Source of the DNA: Clostridiales bacterium
GTDB lineage: Bacteria; Bacillota; Clostridia; Lachnospirales; Lachnospiraceae
Assembly (NCBI GenBank): GCA_012519695.1
Contig: JAAYPT010000104.1
Span: 1-64,000, forward strand
DNA length: 64,000 nt
Direction: 5' to 3'
Positions 43,555 to 53,178 of this stretch are shown here, piece by piece; position 1 is the first letter of the stretch, and each line of letters starts with the position of its first letter. Under the pieces are notes generated by a model. It did no database searches and had not been told where the DNA came from. It was given only the letters and a program-made list of their open reading frames with translations. Position numbers and translations under genes: made by a program.

Positions 43555-44391
43555 CTAACTGTCTATTTCACTGTCACACACTCGCTCTATATGCATGGCT
43601 AAATAGCCGATTTCAATTTCCGGTAATTCTATCCGTAAAGCATGAGAAAGATGTGTGCACACAGCATCTGCGATTCGAAAAGAATTTGGAAACTGACTTT
43701 CAATATAGTCATTCATATCCAACTTCAATTCTTCACCTGTCATGCCTCGTGCCGCCATATATTTTATATGATTCATCAAACGATTATAAGAAAGTGTCTG
43801 TACGTCAATTTTACTTCCTTTTTCTTCCTCAATCATGGCTATGCACTCACGCACTGCTGCTGCAATCTGCATGGCATTAGATACCTTTTCATCACAAATA
43901 GACGAATGCACATGCAATGCAATATATCCCACTTCATCCTTATCAATAGAAACTCCTTCTATCTGCTGTAACAGTGTTTCTGCTAATTCTGCAATCTTGT
44001 ATTCTTTATAAAATAATACTTGTATATCCTGTGTCAAAGGATTGCTGATTTGCTCACCTTTTCGTATTCTTTCCACTGCAAAAGCAATGTGATCTGCCAT
44101 AGGGAAGAGTATGCTTCTGTCAATCTTTCCGAATTCTTCCTCTGCTTTTGTTAAAATTGTATTGGAAATTTCTAAATATACCGGATCGATATCTCGTACC
44201 AGTTCTCTGGCATTTCCACGTTCGGAATCCGACTGGAGAGAATAAATTCTAACATCTTCTCCCGGTTCTATGTGCTCTGCTACTTTTTTTCCAAATCCAA
44301 TTCCTTTTCCCAAAAGAAGATATTCCTTGGCGCTGTTTTCTTTTACTGCTAATAATGCATTATGATTTAATGCCTTGGTAACACGATACAT
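43555..44391 (-). CDS. licT: BglG/LicT/GlcT-family transcriptional antiterminator
   Basis: This 278-residue protein has an RNA-binding CAT domain (first ~55 residues; LNHNALLAV) and two PRD domains with histidines in MADHIAFA and ALHVHSS (PRD1) and RLMNHIKY and YLAMHIER (PRD2). Phosphorylation by HPr/EII sets its activity. A RAT hairpin overlapping a terminator precedes ptsG (46667-46737), so this protein most likely antiterminates its own operon. Confidence 0.92.
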   Translation of the reverse strand: MYRVTKALNHNALLAVKENSAKEYLLLGKGIGFGKKVAEHIEPGEDVRIYSLQSDSERGNARELVRDIDPVYLEISNTILTKAEEEFGKIDRSILFPMADHIAFAVERIRKGEQISNPLTQDIQVLFYKEYKIAELAETLLQQIEGVSIDKDEVGYIALHVHSSICDEKVSNAMQIAAAVRECIAMIEEEKGSKIDVQTLSYNRLMNHIKYMAARGMTGEELKLDMNDYIESQFPNSFRIADAVCTHLSHALRIELPEIEIGYLAMHIERVCDSEIDS

Positions 44392-44412
44392 ACTCTTTCC
44401 TTCCCCTATGAT

Positions 44413-46539
44413 TTATTCATAAATGTCTACGGCAAATAAATCTTCGCCTGCTTTTATTTTTCCTGTCTTTACCATACGAATCTTTTGATTGTCTGATAAA
44501 TCAGTGCACAAAATCGGTGATACTAAGGATGGGGCATGACTCTTGATATATTCTAAATCAATCTTTATCAATGCATCACCTTTTTTTACTTTTGCCCCTT
44601 CTTCTACCAGTACCTCAAATCCTTCTCCATTTAACTTTACCGTATCAATTCCAATATGAAGAAGCATTTCCATACCATCTTCTGTTTCTAATCCAATTGC
44701 ATGTTTTGTTGGGAAAACAAAACTTACAGTAGCATCAACCGGAGCTTTTACTGTATCTTCTGTTGGCTCTACTACCGCTCCGTCTCCCATCATTTTTCCT
44801 GCAAATCCTTCATCCGGTGCTGTTTCTAATTCTGCTGCATTTCCATCAAACGGACTGGCAATCATAACGGTCTTTACTACTTTTCCTGACTTTGCAGAAT
44901 CCTGACTTTGTTCTTCCTGCTGACTGGGAACAGATGTTTCTATGTTCTCTTCATCTGGTGCTGTTTCTAAATAATCTTCTAAGTCCGACTTAATTACAGT
45001 AACCTTTGGTCCATAGATAATCTGCACTCCCAGCCCTTTTCGTATTACACCAGATGCTCCTGTTGATTTGAGCAGTGCTTCATCTACTTTTGCTGAATCA
45101 AATACTGTACAACGCAAACGTGTTGCACAACAATCTACATCAGAAATATTTTTCTTTCCTCCAAGACCTGCACAAATCATACGAGACAATTGATTTTCAT
45201 TTTCTTTTTCACCGTTTTTCTTAGCTTCTACATCTTTTCTTGTGTAAAGCTTTACGTCATCTCCATCTTCACGACCAGGTGTTTTAAAGTCAAACTTTTT
45301 AATTAAGAAGGAGAACATAAAATAGTATACTACAAAATAACCAATTCCTACTACTACAATCCATATCCAACTGGTCTTTTCATTTCCCTGCAAAATTCCA
45401 TATAAAAACAAATCAATAAGACCACCGGAAAATGTCATTCCCACTCCTACATTTAACACATGCATCAACATATATGCAAGACCTGCAAATACACAGTGAA
45501 TCACATATAATACCGGTGCTACAAATAAAAATGTAAATTCAAGAGGTTCTGTAATACCTGTCAGCATAGAAGTCAATGCTGCAGACATCAATAAACCACC
45601 TACCACTTTTCTCTTTTCCGGCTTTGCAGTACGATACATTGCAAGTGCTGCACCCGGAAGTCCAAATATCATAAGTGGGAACTTACCAGACATAAATCTG
45701 GTTGCACCTACAAAGAAATGTTTTACAGATGGGTCTGCCAACTGTGCAAAGAAAATGTTCTGTGCACCTTCTACCATCTGTCCAGCTACCTCCTTAGTTC
45801 CGCCCACTGCTGTCTGCCAGAAAGGCAAATAAAATACATGATGTAAACCAAATGGAATCAATGCTCGTTCCATTACTCCATATACCCAAGTTCCACCATA
45901 ACCAGATGCTAATACTACATTACCTACACTGTAAATACCCTGCTGAACTACCGGCCAGATAAAGAACATGGCAATTCCCACTACTACATAAACTAAAGCA
46001 GAAATAATAGGAACAAATCTTGTACCACCAAAGAAGGATAATACTTGTGGCAATTCAATTTTATAAAAACGATTGTGTAATGCCGCAACCCCAAGTCCTA
46101 CAATAATTCCGCCGAATACACCCATCTGAAGTGAAGTAATGCCTACTACATCTGCGGTAGCTCCTTTCAGCATCGCTTCTTTTCCACCATTAATGGTAAT
46201 CATTGCACTGATAGAAGCATGCATAATAAAGAATGCAATTACCGCTGCTAATGCTGCCACTTCTTTTTCTTTTTTTGCCATACCAATTGCTACTCCCATA
46301 GCAAATAAAATCGGCAGGTTTGCAAATATAATATTACCTGCATCACTCATTACGGTAAAAATCATATACGGAATCGTTCCTGGTCCCATAGCTTTTAATA
46401 AACCGTAAGTTTCCAACATGGTTTCATTGGTAAAAGATCCACCAACACCAAGTAAAAGTCCTGCCACCGGCAGAATTGCAATCGGAAGCATAAAAGATCT
46501 TCCTACTCGTTGAAGAACACCAAAAATCTTGTCTTTCAT
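44413..46539 (-). CDS. ptsG: PTS glucose-type permease EIICBA
   Basis: This 708-residue protein carries three units: an IIC membrane domain of about ten helices (to about residue 400, with GITEPLEFTFLF), IIB with the phosphocysteine in DVDCCATRLRC, and IIA at the C-terminus with the phosphohistidine region (MEMLLHIGIDTVKL). It imports and phosphorylates a hexose, most likely glucose; N-acetylglucosamine permeases share this layout. First gene of the operon, with RAT/terminator control upstream. Confidence 0.92.
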   Translation of the reverse strand: MKDKIFGVLQRVGRSFMLPIAILPVAGLLLGVGGSFTNETMLETYGLLKAMGPGTIPYMIFTVMSDAGNIIFANLPILFAMGVAIGMAKKEKEVAALAAVIAFFIMHASISAMITINGGKEAMLKGATADVVGITSLQMGVFGGIIVGLGVAALHNRFYKIELPQVLSFFGGTRFVPIISALVYVVVGIAMFFIWPVVQQGIYSVGNVVLASGYGGTWVYGVMERALIPFGLHHVFYLPFWQTAVGGTKEVAGQMVEGAQNIFFAQLADPSVKHFFVGATRFMSGKFPLMIFGLPGAALAMYRTAKPEKRKVVGGLLMSAALTSMLTGITEPLEFTFLFVAPVLYVIHCVFAGLAYMLMHVLNVGVGMTFSGGLIDLFLYGILQGNEKTSWIWIVVVGIGYFVVYYFMFSFLIKKFDFKTPGREDGDDVKLYTRKDVEAKKNGEKENENQLSRMICAGLGGKKNISDVDCCATRLRCTVFDSAKVDEALLKSTGASGVIRKGLGVQIIYGPKVTVIKSDLEDYLETAPDEENIETSVPSQQEEQSQDSAKSGKVVKTVMIASPFDGNAAELETAPDEGFAGKMMGDGAVVEPTEDTVKAPVDATVSFVFPTKHAIGLETEDGMEMLLHIGIDTVKLNGEGFEVLVEEGAKVKKGDALIKIDLEYIKSHAPSLVSPILCTDLSDNQKIRMVKTGKIKAGEDLFAVDIYE

Positions 46540-46666
46540 CTGTTATTCACTCCTTTTTATTTTTGGGGGATACTTTGTATCTTGTCCAGCCTTTCCCTAC
46601 TTTATAACCTATGAAGAACTTCTTTTTCCTGTTCTGTATTCAATCGGAAGCAATTTATAATTGTAT

Positions 46667-46737
46667 AAAAAAGGCATTAACACACATAAATATCCCATTA
46701 TTTATGTATAGTTAATGCCTGCCGTTCCAGTAACATA
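46667..46737 (-). promoter_or_regulatory. RAT antiterminator overlapping an intrinsic terminator in the ptsG leader
   Basis: On the minus strand TATGTTACTGGAACGGCAGG (from 46737) matches the RAT consensus bound by LicT/GlcT proteins. It shares AGGCATTAAC with the 5' arm of a terminator stem (46711-46720 with 46672-46681) followed by T6. Binding of the antiterminator would keep the terminator open. Confidence 0.85.
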
Positions 46738-46747
46738 CTATGTATAT

Positions 46748-46776
46748 AGAATAGCATTAATCCTCTTACTTGTCTA
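46748..46776 (-). promoter_or_regulatory. Sigma-A promoter of the ptsG operon
   Basis: TAGACA (46776-46771) and TATTCT (46753-46748) with a 17-base spacer. The start site would lie a few bases before the RAT hairpin, as in other GlcT-controlled leaders. Confidence 0.6.
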
Positions 46777-46794
46777 GCAATTTTTTTCTTATTT

Positions 46795-47052
46795 CTATAA
46801 ATTTTCTTCAAAAAATTCTTCCATTTCAGCGACTGCCTTTTCCTCATTTTCTCCTTCGACGCTTACAGTCACTTCATCGAAACATCCTACCCCAAGACTC
46901 ATAATATCATTTAATTTTGTTGCATCTGCATTTTTCCCACCAAAGGAAACAATTACTTTACAACCACACTCTTTTGCTGCTCTTGTCAATCTTCCTGCAG
47001 GTCTTGCATGAATCCCAACTTCTTCTGTAATTTTGTACTGAAATGTTCTCAT
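46795..47052 (-). CDS. Second HPr-family protein
   Basis: This 85-residue HPr paralogue has H15 in GIHARPAG and, like the first HPr, lysine at the Ser46 position (ATKLNDIMSLG). It diverges on the helix-1 face used to contact partners (RLTRAAKECGC). It starts one base after the stop of the diguanylate cyclase gene and is therefore coupled to it rather than to the PTS operon, which suggests a special regulatory partner. Confidence 0.9.
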   Translation of the reverse strand: MRTFQYKITEEVGIHARPAGRLTRAAKECGCKVIVSFGGKNADATKLNDIMSLGVGCFDEVTVSVEGENEEKAVAEMEEFFEENL

Positions 47053-47053
47053 T

Positions 47054-48691
47054 TTATTTGCCCTCCTGTTTCATCATAAACTTCTCATGATACATCATAC
47101 GATCTGCTCTTCGCAATGTATCACCCAAATCATAGTCTATCTTTTTATCATATACTGCATACCCACAAGCAATTTGAATTTCAAATTTTTCTGTACTGTT
47201 TCGATTCCATTCCCGTGCCTTTCTCTTCAATTCCTCTATAAACTGCTCACATCTTTTTGTTGAAACTTCTCGCAATAGCACACAAAACTCATCGCCACCT
47301 ACGCGATAACACTTTCCTACTTCTCCAAATACCTCTTGCAAAATATCAGCACTACTGGAAATATAAATATCCCCTTTTTCATGTCCCCAGGTATCATTAC
47401 AGTGCTTTAAATTATTTAAATCGCACATCATAACAACACTTCCATTTAATTTAAAACTTGCCTGTCCGGTGTAATCCGCATAAGCTGCACGGTTATACAT
47501 TCCTGTCAACTGATCATGATATGCCATTTTTTCAAAACGCTCTGCCTGTATCCCTATATCCATCAGGTTCTTTGCTTCCCGCACAGATTGTACTCCTAAT
47601 ACAATAATGTAAACAAGGAATCCCAACATTCCCATTACGGTCACAGATGCTCCATGAGAAATATAGTAAATAAACATATCGGCAACCATACCAAGTAAAC
47701 ATGCTCCTAAACAAAGCATCATCATTTTTAATTTGCTATTCCATCCTACCTGATACAGCTCACGTATTAGCATCACTACCCCAATAACCAAAAGCATTCC
47801 CATTACCAAATGATTCATCCACAAGGTCTGACGCAAATCCTTAATGTTATATAATTGTAAAATAATAGATACTACCGTAACCACAACACTTGCAATACAC
47901 GGTAGATACCATATCTTGCTCTCTTTGACAAATAATTTTTTAATATAAAGAACAAACGGTATTACAACCAATAATAATGCTAAAAACGGTACATTGGATT
48001 TTGCGATAGATTGTGGAAATACCAATGAGATTCCATCAAGATCCGTCAGCTTCCAAAGTCCTATATTAAACGAAAACATTCCCATCATCATAAGACTTTT
48101 GTCTACTTTTGGATTTCGATAATTACATGCCACAAATATAATAAATATAATACCAAAAATAATTGCCAGCAGGCTTAGACAAAATGGTAATAAATTGTCA
48201 TGCACAATCTGTAACCAGATATTGATTTCTGAGCCAAAATAAAAATCCGGGATTATGTCTACCGAACTTTCATATACCGGAATCAACACTACTTTTATTT
48301 CTTTTCCACTATCTTTCCCGTAAATGGGAATAATATTCCATGTATTACCGGGTGTCTTTCCAAATGTATTATTTTCTGCCGGTTTCATTTTGTATACCAG
48401 CTCATCATCAATATATACTTCCACATTTTGATGAAGGGTATAAAACATCAGACTTTCGCCACCGTCCGGTATCTCCTGCTGCCGCATCACATACTCCGTT
48501 TTTAACCCTAACGGAAGCTCTGTGCTTGCGTTTTCATACACCTTTGTTTTCTTATAGGCAGACAAATACTGACACTCTGACTGTTTTCTTGCACTAAAAA
48601 CTTCATTCCGAGAATCTACACATACATATACGAAAAAAGAAACTACCATCAATACACATATGGTATATAAAATATAAATTGCCTTCTTCAC
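47054..48691 (-). CDS. Membrane-bound diguanylate cyclase (7TM sensor, GGDEF)
   Basis: This 545-residue protein has an N-terminal signal/anchor helix, an extracytoplasmic beta-rich domain (about 40-160), seven predicted helices (about 170-380) and a C-terminal GGDEF domain with intact GGDEF at 465-469. The RxxD inhibitory site five residues before GGDEF is absent. It should make c-di-GMP in response to an outside ligand. The start is GTG at 48691 with GGGAG upstream. It is coupled to a second HPr gene. Confidence 0.88.
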   Translation of the reverse strand: MKKAIYILYTICVLMVVSFFVYVCVDSRNEVFSARKQSECQYLSAYKKTKVYENASTELPLGLKTEYVMRQQEIPDGGESLMFYTLHQNVEVYIDDELVYKMKPAENNTFGKTPGNTWNIIPIYGKDSGKEIKVVLIPVYESSVDIIPDFYFGSEINIWLQIVHDNLLPFCLSLLAIIFGIIFIIFVACNYRNPKVDKSLMMMGMFSFNIGLWKLTDLDGISLVFPQSIAKSNVPFLALLLVVIPFVLYIKKLFVKESKIWYLPCIASVVVTVVSIILQLYNIKDLRQTLWMNHLVMGMLLVIGVVMLIRELYQVGWNSKLKMMMLCLGACLLGMVADMFIYYISHGASVTVMGMLGFLVYIIVLGVQSVREAKNLMDIGIQAERFEKMAYHDQLTGMYNRAAYADYTGQASFKLNGSVVMMCDLNNLKHCNDTWGHEKGDIYISSSADILQEVFGEVGKCYRVGGDEFCVLLREVSTKRCEQFIEELKRKAREWNRNSTEKFEIQIACGYAVYDKKIDYDLGDTLRRADRMMYHEKFMMKQEGK

Positions 48692-48788
48692 TAAATTTTC
48701 TCCCTGATTTTACATACTTATTTTCTTTAGAATATAACAAATCCTAAAGAAATGCAATTTATATTTTATACAATATTTTGAAATATTT

Positions 48789-50498
48789 TTATTCCGGCAA
48801 GCTGTCTCTGACACATAACGCCCCCCATCCAATCTGCGGATTGGGATATTCTCTTAAAACAGGCAAATGTCTTGCCCCGCGCAGAAAATAAGCCTTTATT
48901 TTTTCTCCGTAAAGAAATGCATCATTTCCATTTACAATTCCCCATTGCATCAAAAGTGCTGCACTTCCGGTTACAAAAGGTGTTGCCATAGAGGTTCCAC
49001 TGCGCACCACATAGCCCCCTCCCGGTGCCGTAGAAAGAATATTTACTCCCGGTGCCGCTAAGTCCGGTTTCACCTCATTGGTCTGTCTGGTAAATCCCCG
49101 ACCGGAAAAATCCGCCAACTGGTCGTTTCTGGAGTCATATGCTCCCACGGAAATCACCTTGGCTGCTGTAGAAGGAATCGTAAGAGTAGTTTCCTCCACC
49201 GGATTTAAAAATCCGGTTCCTTCATTTAATACAGACTGCCCCGGCATCCACATATCGTAATTCCCGCGCACAATTTTTCTCGGTACTAATATAATTGTCC
49301 AAATTCCTGCATCCATATAGGTCTTAACAGGAATAAAATCAATATAAATCTCCTGATAGGGACTATAAGGACTTGGTTCCCCATAATACACAAGCAGTTC
49401 TGTCTGTCCTAACACAAACCGCTGTGGACCTTGTATTTTTTGAATAGGGCCGACTGTCTGCCCGGAAGGACCGGAAACAGAAATATCATATTCATCCACA
49501 TAGGACTTCCAAATCTGCAAATTCATCACGGTTTCGTAATTACTAATAGCAAATTCTACTTCTCTTTCTATTCCCTGCTGAAGGTAACCGGAAGCGTGCC
49601 CTCTTGCAGCTCCTTCATTTCCGGTTCCTATGGATATACTGGTTTTCCAGTAATTAGACATATCATTAATATAACTTTCTAACAGTGCTGTTCCGCTATG
49701 GGCTCCATAGCTATTTCCAAAGCTGATATTTACTGCCATTGGCATTTGCAGTTCTAACGCCTTTTTCACTACATAATCAAGTGCTCGCATCAATTGTGTT
49801 GTTCTGGGAAATCCATTGGGTTCTGCTGTTCCTAATTTCACAACTAATAACGGGCTTTCATACGCTACTCCTCGATTCACTCCATTGGAGGCTCTTCCAT
49901 TTCCTGCTGCAATTCCCGCCACATGAGTACCATGCCCGGAAATATCCCGACTGGGTACAATCCGAAAACGTTCCTGTTCTGTTGGAGCTAATAGTGCCTG
50001 ATTGATTTCTTCTGTGGTATATTCTCTATCTAGTGTTTCATCATAGAGTGCTAAAATCCGTGTACTGCCATCTGCATTTCGAAAATCCGGATGACTGTAA
50101 TCAATGCCGGAGTCTAAGATTGCTACTATCACCCCTTTTCCGGTTAGTCCGAATCTTGAGGTCTGTACGGCATTAATGCAGGAAACGCTTTTTCCCTGAT
50201 TGACTGCAAAAAACAATCGTTTTGGCTTTTCCACAAATTCTACTTCCGGTGCGGCTGCCACAAGGTTCATGGCATCCTCCGGCACATTTAAAATGGCATA
50301 TTCATTCATCAGCTCGATTACTCGAATTCTTGCGTCCTGCTCTTGCAATCTTTTGATATCTCCGGAGTATTTTACAATAATTTCCCAGCGATTTTCCTCC
50401 GGCTCATACCCCACACCAAGCTGAACTGACTTTTCCCGTTCTCTTTCTGTGGCATCCAGAGCAAGATTTAACAAATTTTCAAATTTAGGGCTATTCAT
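48789..50498 (-). CDS. S8 family serine protease (subtilase, CspB/C-like)
   Basis: This 569-residue protein has a complete catalytic set: D129 in ILDSGIDYSHPDF, H189 in GHGTHVAG, oxyanion N294 in GTGNEG and S503 in SGTSMATP. About 100 N-terminal residues form a prodomain-like part, and a ~130-residue insertion (about 310-440) precedes the serine. There is no signal peptide. This layout resembles clostridial Csp germination proteases and related gut subtilases; the role here is open. Single gene, weak ribosome site. Confidence 0.9.
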   Translation of the reverse strand: MNSPKFENLLNLALDATEREREKSVQLGVGYEPEENRWEIIVKYSGDIKRLQEQDARIRVIELMNEYAILNVPEDAMNLVAAAPEVEFVEKPKRLFFAVNQGKSVSCINAVQTSRFGLTGKGVIVAILDSGIDYSHPDFRNADGSTRILALYDETLDREYTTEEINQALLAPTEQERFRIVPSRDISGHGTHVAGIAAGNGRASNGVNRGVAYESPLLVVKLGTAEPNGFPRTTQLMRALDYVVKKALELQMPMAVNISFGNSYGAHSGTALLESYINDMSNYWKTSISIGTGNEGAARGHASGYLQQGIEREVEFAISNYETVMNLQIWKSYVDEYDISVSGPSGQTVGPIQKIQGPQRFVLGQTELLVYYGEPSPYSPYQEIYIDFIPVKTYMDAGIWTIILVPRKIVRGNYDMWMPGQSVLNEGTGFLNPVEETTLTIPSTAAKVISVGAYDSRNDQLADFSGRGFTRQTNEVKPDLAAPGVNILSTAPGGGYVVRSGTSMATPFVTGSAALLMQWGIVNGNDAFLYGEKIKAYFLRGARHLPVLREYPNPQIGWGALCVRDSLPE

Positions 50499-50576
50499 AT
50501 ATCATTCCCGTATCTTTTCTTATTATCATATATTCTACAACAAACTAAGATATGCGAATGCTTAATATCCCTTCTA

Positions 50577-51323
50577 TTATATTATCTCTTGTAACCGTTG
50601 AAATTCTTCCTCTATATCCTGTGCTGTATGCGCCAGGACTCGAATACACACTCCTGTTGCCGGCTGGGTTTTCGCTAACACAACTTCTCCCTGAGGCTCA
50701 TAGGAAAGTAACTTTTCCTGTTTTTCTTTCTCGCCATAGTAATAGAACGTTCCCTGATGAGTATACCCATCAAAAAACACCATTTTTTCCACATCCATTT
50801 GTTGCGGATTCAAGTAACAATGGTCTAACCAAACCGGCCTTTCCTCTTCCATCACACAGATGCGGTTGCGATAACGGGAAAATGCAAATCGTTCTCCCAT
50901 TCCCACGCGACCTGCGGCTAAAATGTCTGTGTATACAAATTCACTTTCCCGCTCTAAATGCACCGTCATATCTCCCTGAAAACTACTTTCTGCAAAGGGA
51001 ATGACCGCCTTAGGGCAATAATAAAGAGACGCATTTTTTTCCAGATATATTTCTATCTGTTTGGATGCATTTCCTTCTCCGGTATTAAATATTTTACTAT
51101 AAGACTGCTCGGTAATCTCTGTCTTGGTATTCTCTTTACAGGTTATCTCATATTGAAAACAATCTCCCTGCAAAATTCCGGCAGATGCCATCATAAGCAC
51201 CACTCTTAATCGTTCCTGTCTTGTATTTGGAATTCCCAATTTTAGAGGACTGGTAAAATAGCTATGGGTAACTGCGGTTTTTCCATGATTATTTTCAATT
51301 TGAAGTTCTAATTTTGTTTCCAT
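50577..51323 (-). CDS. ureD: Urease accessory protein UreD (UreH)
   Basis: This 248-residue protein has family segments TSPLKLGIPN, MMASAGILQGDCFQYEI and FNTGEGNASKQ. UreD binds apo-urease and, with UreF and UreG, forms the nickel-insertion complex. It is the last gene of the urease operon, 15 bases after ureG. No clear terminator was found after it. Confidence 0.93.
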   Translation of the reverse strand: METKLELQIENNHGKTAVTHSYFTSPLKLGIPNTRQERLRVVLMMASAGILQGDCFQYEITCKENTKTEITEQSYSKIFNTGEGNASKQIEIYLEKNASLYYCPKAVIPFAESSFQGDMTVHLERESEFVYTDILAAGRVGMGERFAFSRYRNRICVMEEERPVWLDHCYLNPQQMDVEKMVFFDGYTHQGTFYYYGEKEKQEKLLSYEPQGEVVLAKTQPATGVCIRVLAHTAQDIEEEFQRLQEII

Positions 51324-51338
51324 AGGTAATATTTCCTT

Positions 51339-51947
51339 TTATATGCCTTCAAACAACACGTTTTTCTTAATCCATTCTATTACGGTATCGATACTGTTTC
51401 CTTCCATCAGGTTGGTAAACAAATAGTCTTTTCCTTTGCGCATTCGGTTAGAATCCTGATCCATTACTTCCAGACTTGCTCCTACCATCGGTGCCAAATC
51501 TGTCTTATTAATCACTAAAAGATCGGAACGGGTAACACCCGGGCCTCCCTTTCTTGGAATTTTTTCTCCCTGCGCCACATCAATGACATAAATGGTCGCA
51601 TCTGCTAAATCCGGACTAAAGGTTGCAGAAAGATTATCTCCTCCACTTTCAATAAAGATAATCTGCACATCCGGGAATTTTTCTACCATTTCTTCCACTG
51701 CTTCTAAGTTCATGCTGCAATCTTCACGAATTGCTGTATGAGGACATCCACCTGTCTCCACACCCATAATACGTTCTGGTGGAAGTGCAGAATTCTTAAT
51801 TAAAAACTCTGCGTCTTCCTTGGTATAAATATCATTGGTGATAACACAAATGGAATAATCCTCTGACATTTTTCTGGTCAGTCGCTCAATTAATGCGGTT
51901 TTTCCGGAACCTACCGGACCGCCTATTCCTATTTTTACATATGACAT
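51339..51947 (-). CDS. ureG: Urease accessory GTPase UreG
   Basis: This 202-residue SIMIBI GTPase has P-loop [10 protein letters not shown] (9-18), the CPH nickel motif in [22 protein letters not shown] and the NKTDLAP base-recognition motif. It hydrolyses GTP to drive nickel delivery to urease. All key motifs are intact. Confidence 0.97.
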   Translation of the reverse strand: MSYVKIGIGGPVGSGKTALIERLTRKMSEDYSICVITNDIYTKEDAEFLIKNSALPPERIMGVETGGCPHTAIREDCSMNLEAVEEMVEKFPDVQIIFIESGGDNLSATFSPDLADATIYVIDVAQGEKIPRKGGPGVTRSDLLVINKTDLAPMVGASLEVMDQDSNRMRKGKDYLFTNLMEGNSIDTVIEWIKKNVLFEGI

Positions 51948-51975
51948 AATTTTTGTCCTTCCTGTTTCTTATATT

Positions 51976-52662
51976 TTAGGACATATACTGTCTCGAATAC
52001 AAATGTTCATGCTTCATGCAGTGAAGTTCAAATGCTGTTCCCGATACACCAAGTTCCTGTACCTCCACCTGCATTGCCTGTTTTACTGCTTTTTCTAATC
52101 CATCCATATTCTGAAACAGTACACGCTGTCCTTCTAATTGGCTTAATGGTACCAGTTTTACTCCATTATTTACAATGGCAGACAACACACTATACCCATA
52201 CATAGTCAGCACTTCCTCTAACTCCATTCCAATGGATGCACCGTAAAGCCCGATTGCAATGGGATGAAATCCTACCGCTTTTCTGGCTTTTATTTGTTCA
52301 AAATACCATTCTAAAGCTCCGTTTAAATCTCCCATTGCTTCCCTTGCTTTCAGGTAACGGCTACACATTTTATTACTTCCAACCCGGACTTCCCTTGCTC
52401 CTTTTATTGCATTGGTAAGCGCATCCAATTCCAGCAATTTTTCCGGTTGTTTTTCGTATTGAAAGCCAAGTGCAGCAATTCCCAAATCGTTGTATGCAAA
52501 TATCTGCAAAAATCCTTCCATATATTCCTGCAACTCTTTTATACTACCGATTCGTTCTTCTGCTACATAATCTTCTAATCCATTGGATAAGGTAAATGCC
52601 CCTATTGGGAAAAATGCATCTACTGACTGTAACATATATAATAAGTTCTTTTCACGCTTCAT
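51976..52662 (-). CDS. ureF: Urease accessory protein UreF
   Basis: This 228-residue all-helical protein has FPIGAFTLSNGLE near the start, as in UreF. It bridges UreD and UreG and is thought to gate GTP use in nickel insertion. It lies six bases after ureE, in the standard gene order. Confidence 0.92.
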   Translation of the reverse strand: MKREKNLLYMLQSVDAFFPIGAFTLSNGLEDYVAEERIGSIKELQEYMEGFLQIFAYNDLGIAALGFQYEKQPEKLLELDALTNAIKGAREVRVGSNKMCSRYLKAREAMGDLNGALEWYFEQIKARKAVGFHPIAIGLYGASIGMELEEVLTMYGYSVLSAIVNNGVKLVPLSQLEGQRVLFQNMDGLEKAVKQAMQVEVQELGVSGTAFELHCMKHEHLYSRQYMS

Positions 52663-52668
52663 AAGCTG

Positions 52669-53157
52669 CTACTCTTTCTCGTGACTATGGGTATGATGGT
52701 GTTCTTCTCCATGCTGATGGGTATGTGCATGGGCATGACAAACGGTAAAATGTTGAAACTTTTCTTCTCTTTTTTCCGGATGAAAACCAAGCTTCTCTAA
52801 ATATTGAAATGTGGGTTCATCGTAAGGCACCATTACCTGATGTTCTTCAATAGAAAGGGATAGGTGTCGATTTCCTAACTCAAAGCAAAGTCGTCCCATT
52901 TCCTGCATAGTATTTACCGGGATAACAGTCAGCTCACACGGTAAAATATCTACTGCTACCACTCGATTATCGTCTGCATATAGGATATCGCCTTCATGTA
53001 AATGATTTTCTACACGAATCCCTACTTCTTCCCCGGATTCAGTGCTCTTTTTCAATAACTTTTTTTCCAATTCATACCATTCTACCCATACCTTATCCAG
53101 CTTTCTCCCATTCAACTCATAGCTTTCCAGGTTTCCAAGTATTTTTTCTACAACCAT
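52669..53157 (-). CDS. ureE: Urease accessory nickel chaperone UreE
   Basis: This 162-residue protein has the UreE peptide-binding and metal-binding domains and a histidine-rich tail with ten histidines in the last ~25 residues. It stores and donates nickel to the urease complex. The long His tail suggests strong metal buffering, useful as no nickel importer is certain in the window. Confidence 0.92.
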   Translation of the reverse strand: MVVEKILGNLESYELNGRKLDKVWVEWYELEKKLLKKSTESGEEVGIRVENHLHEGDILYADDNRVVAVDILPCELTVIPVNTMQEMGRLCFELGNRHLSLSIEEHQVMVPYDEPTFQYLEKLGFHPEKREEKFQHFTVCHAHAHTHQHGEEHHHTHSHEKE

Positions 53158-53178
53158 TTTCTTGTCCTTCCTTTTGCA

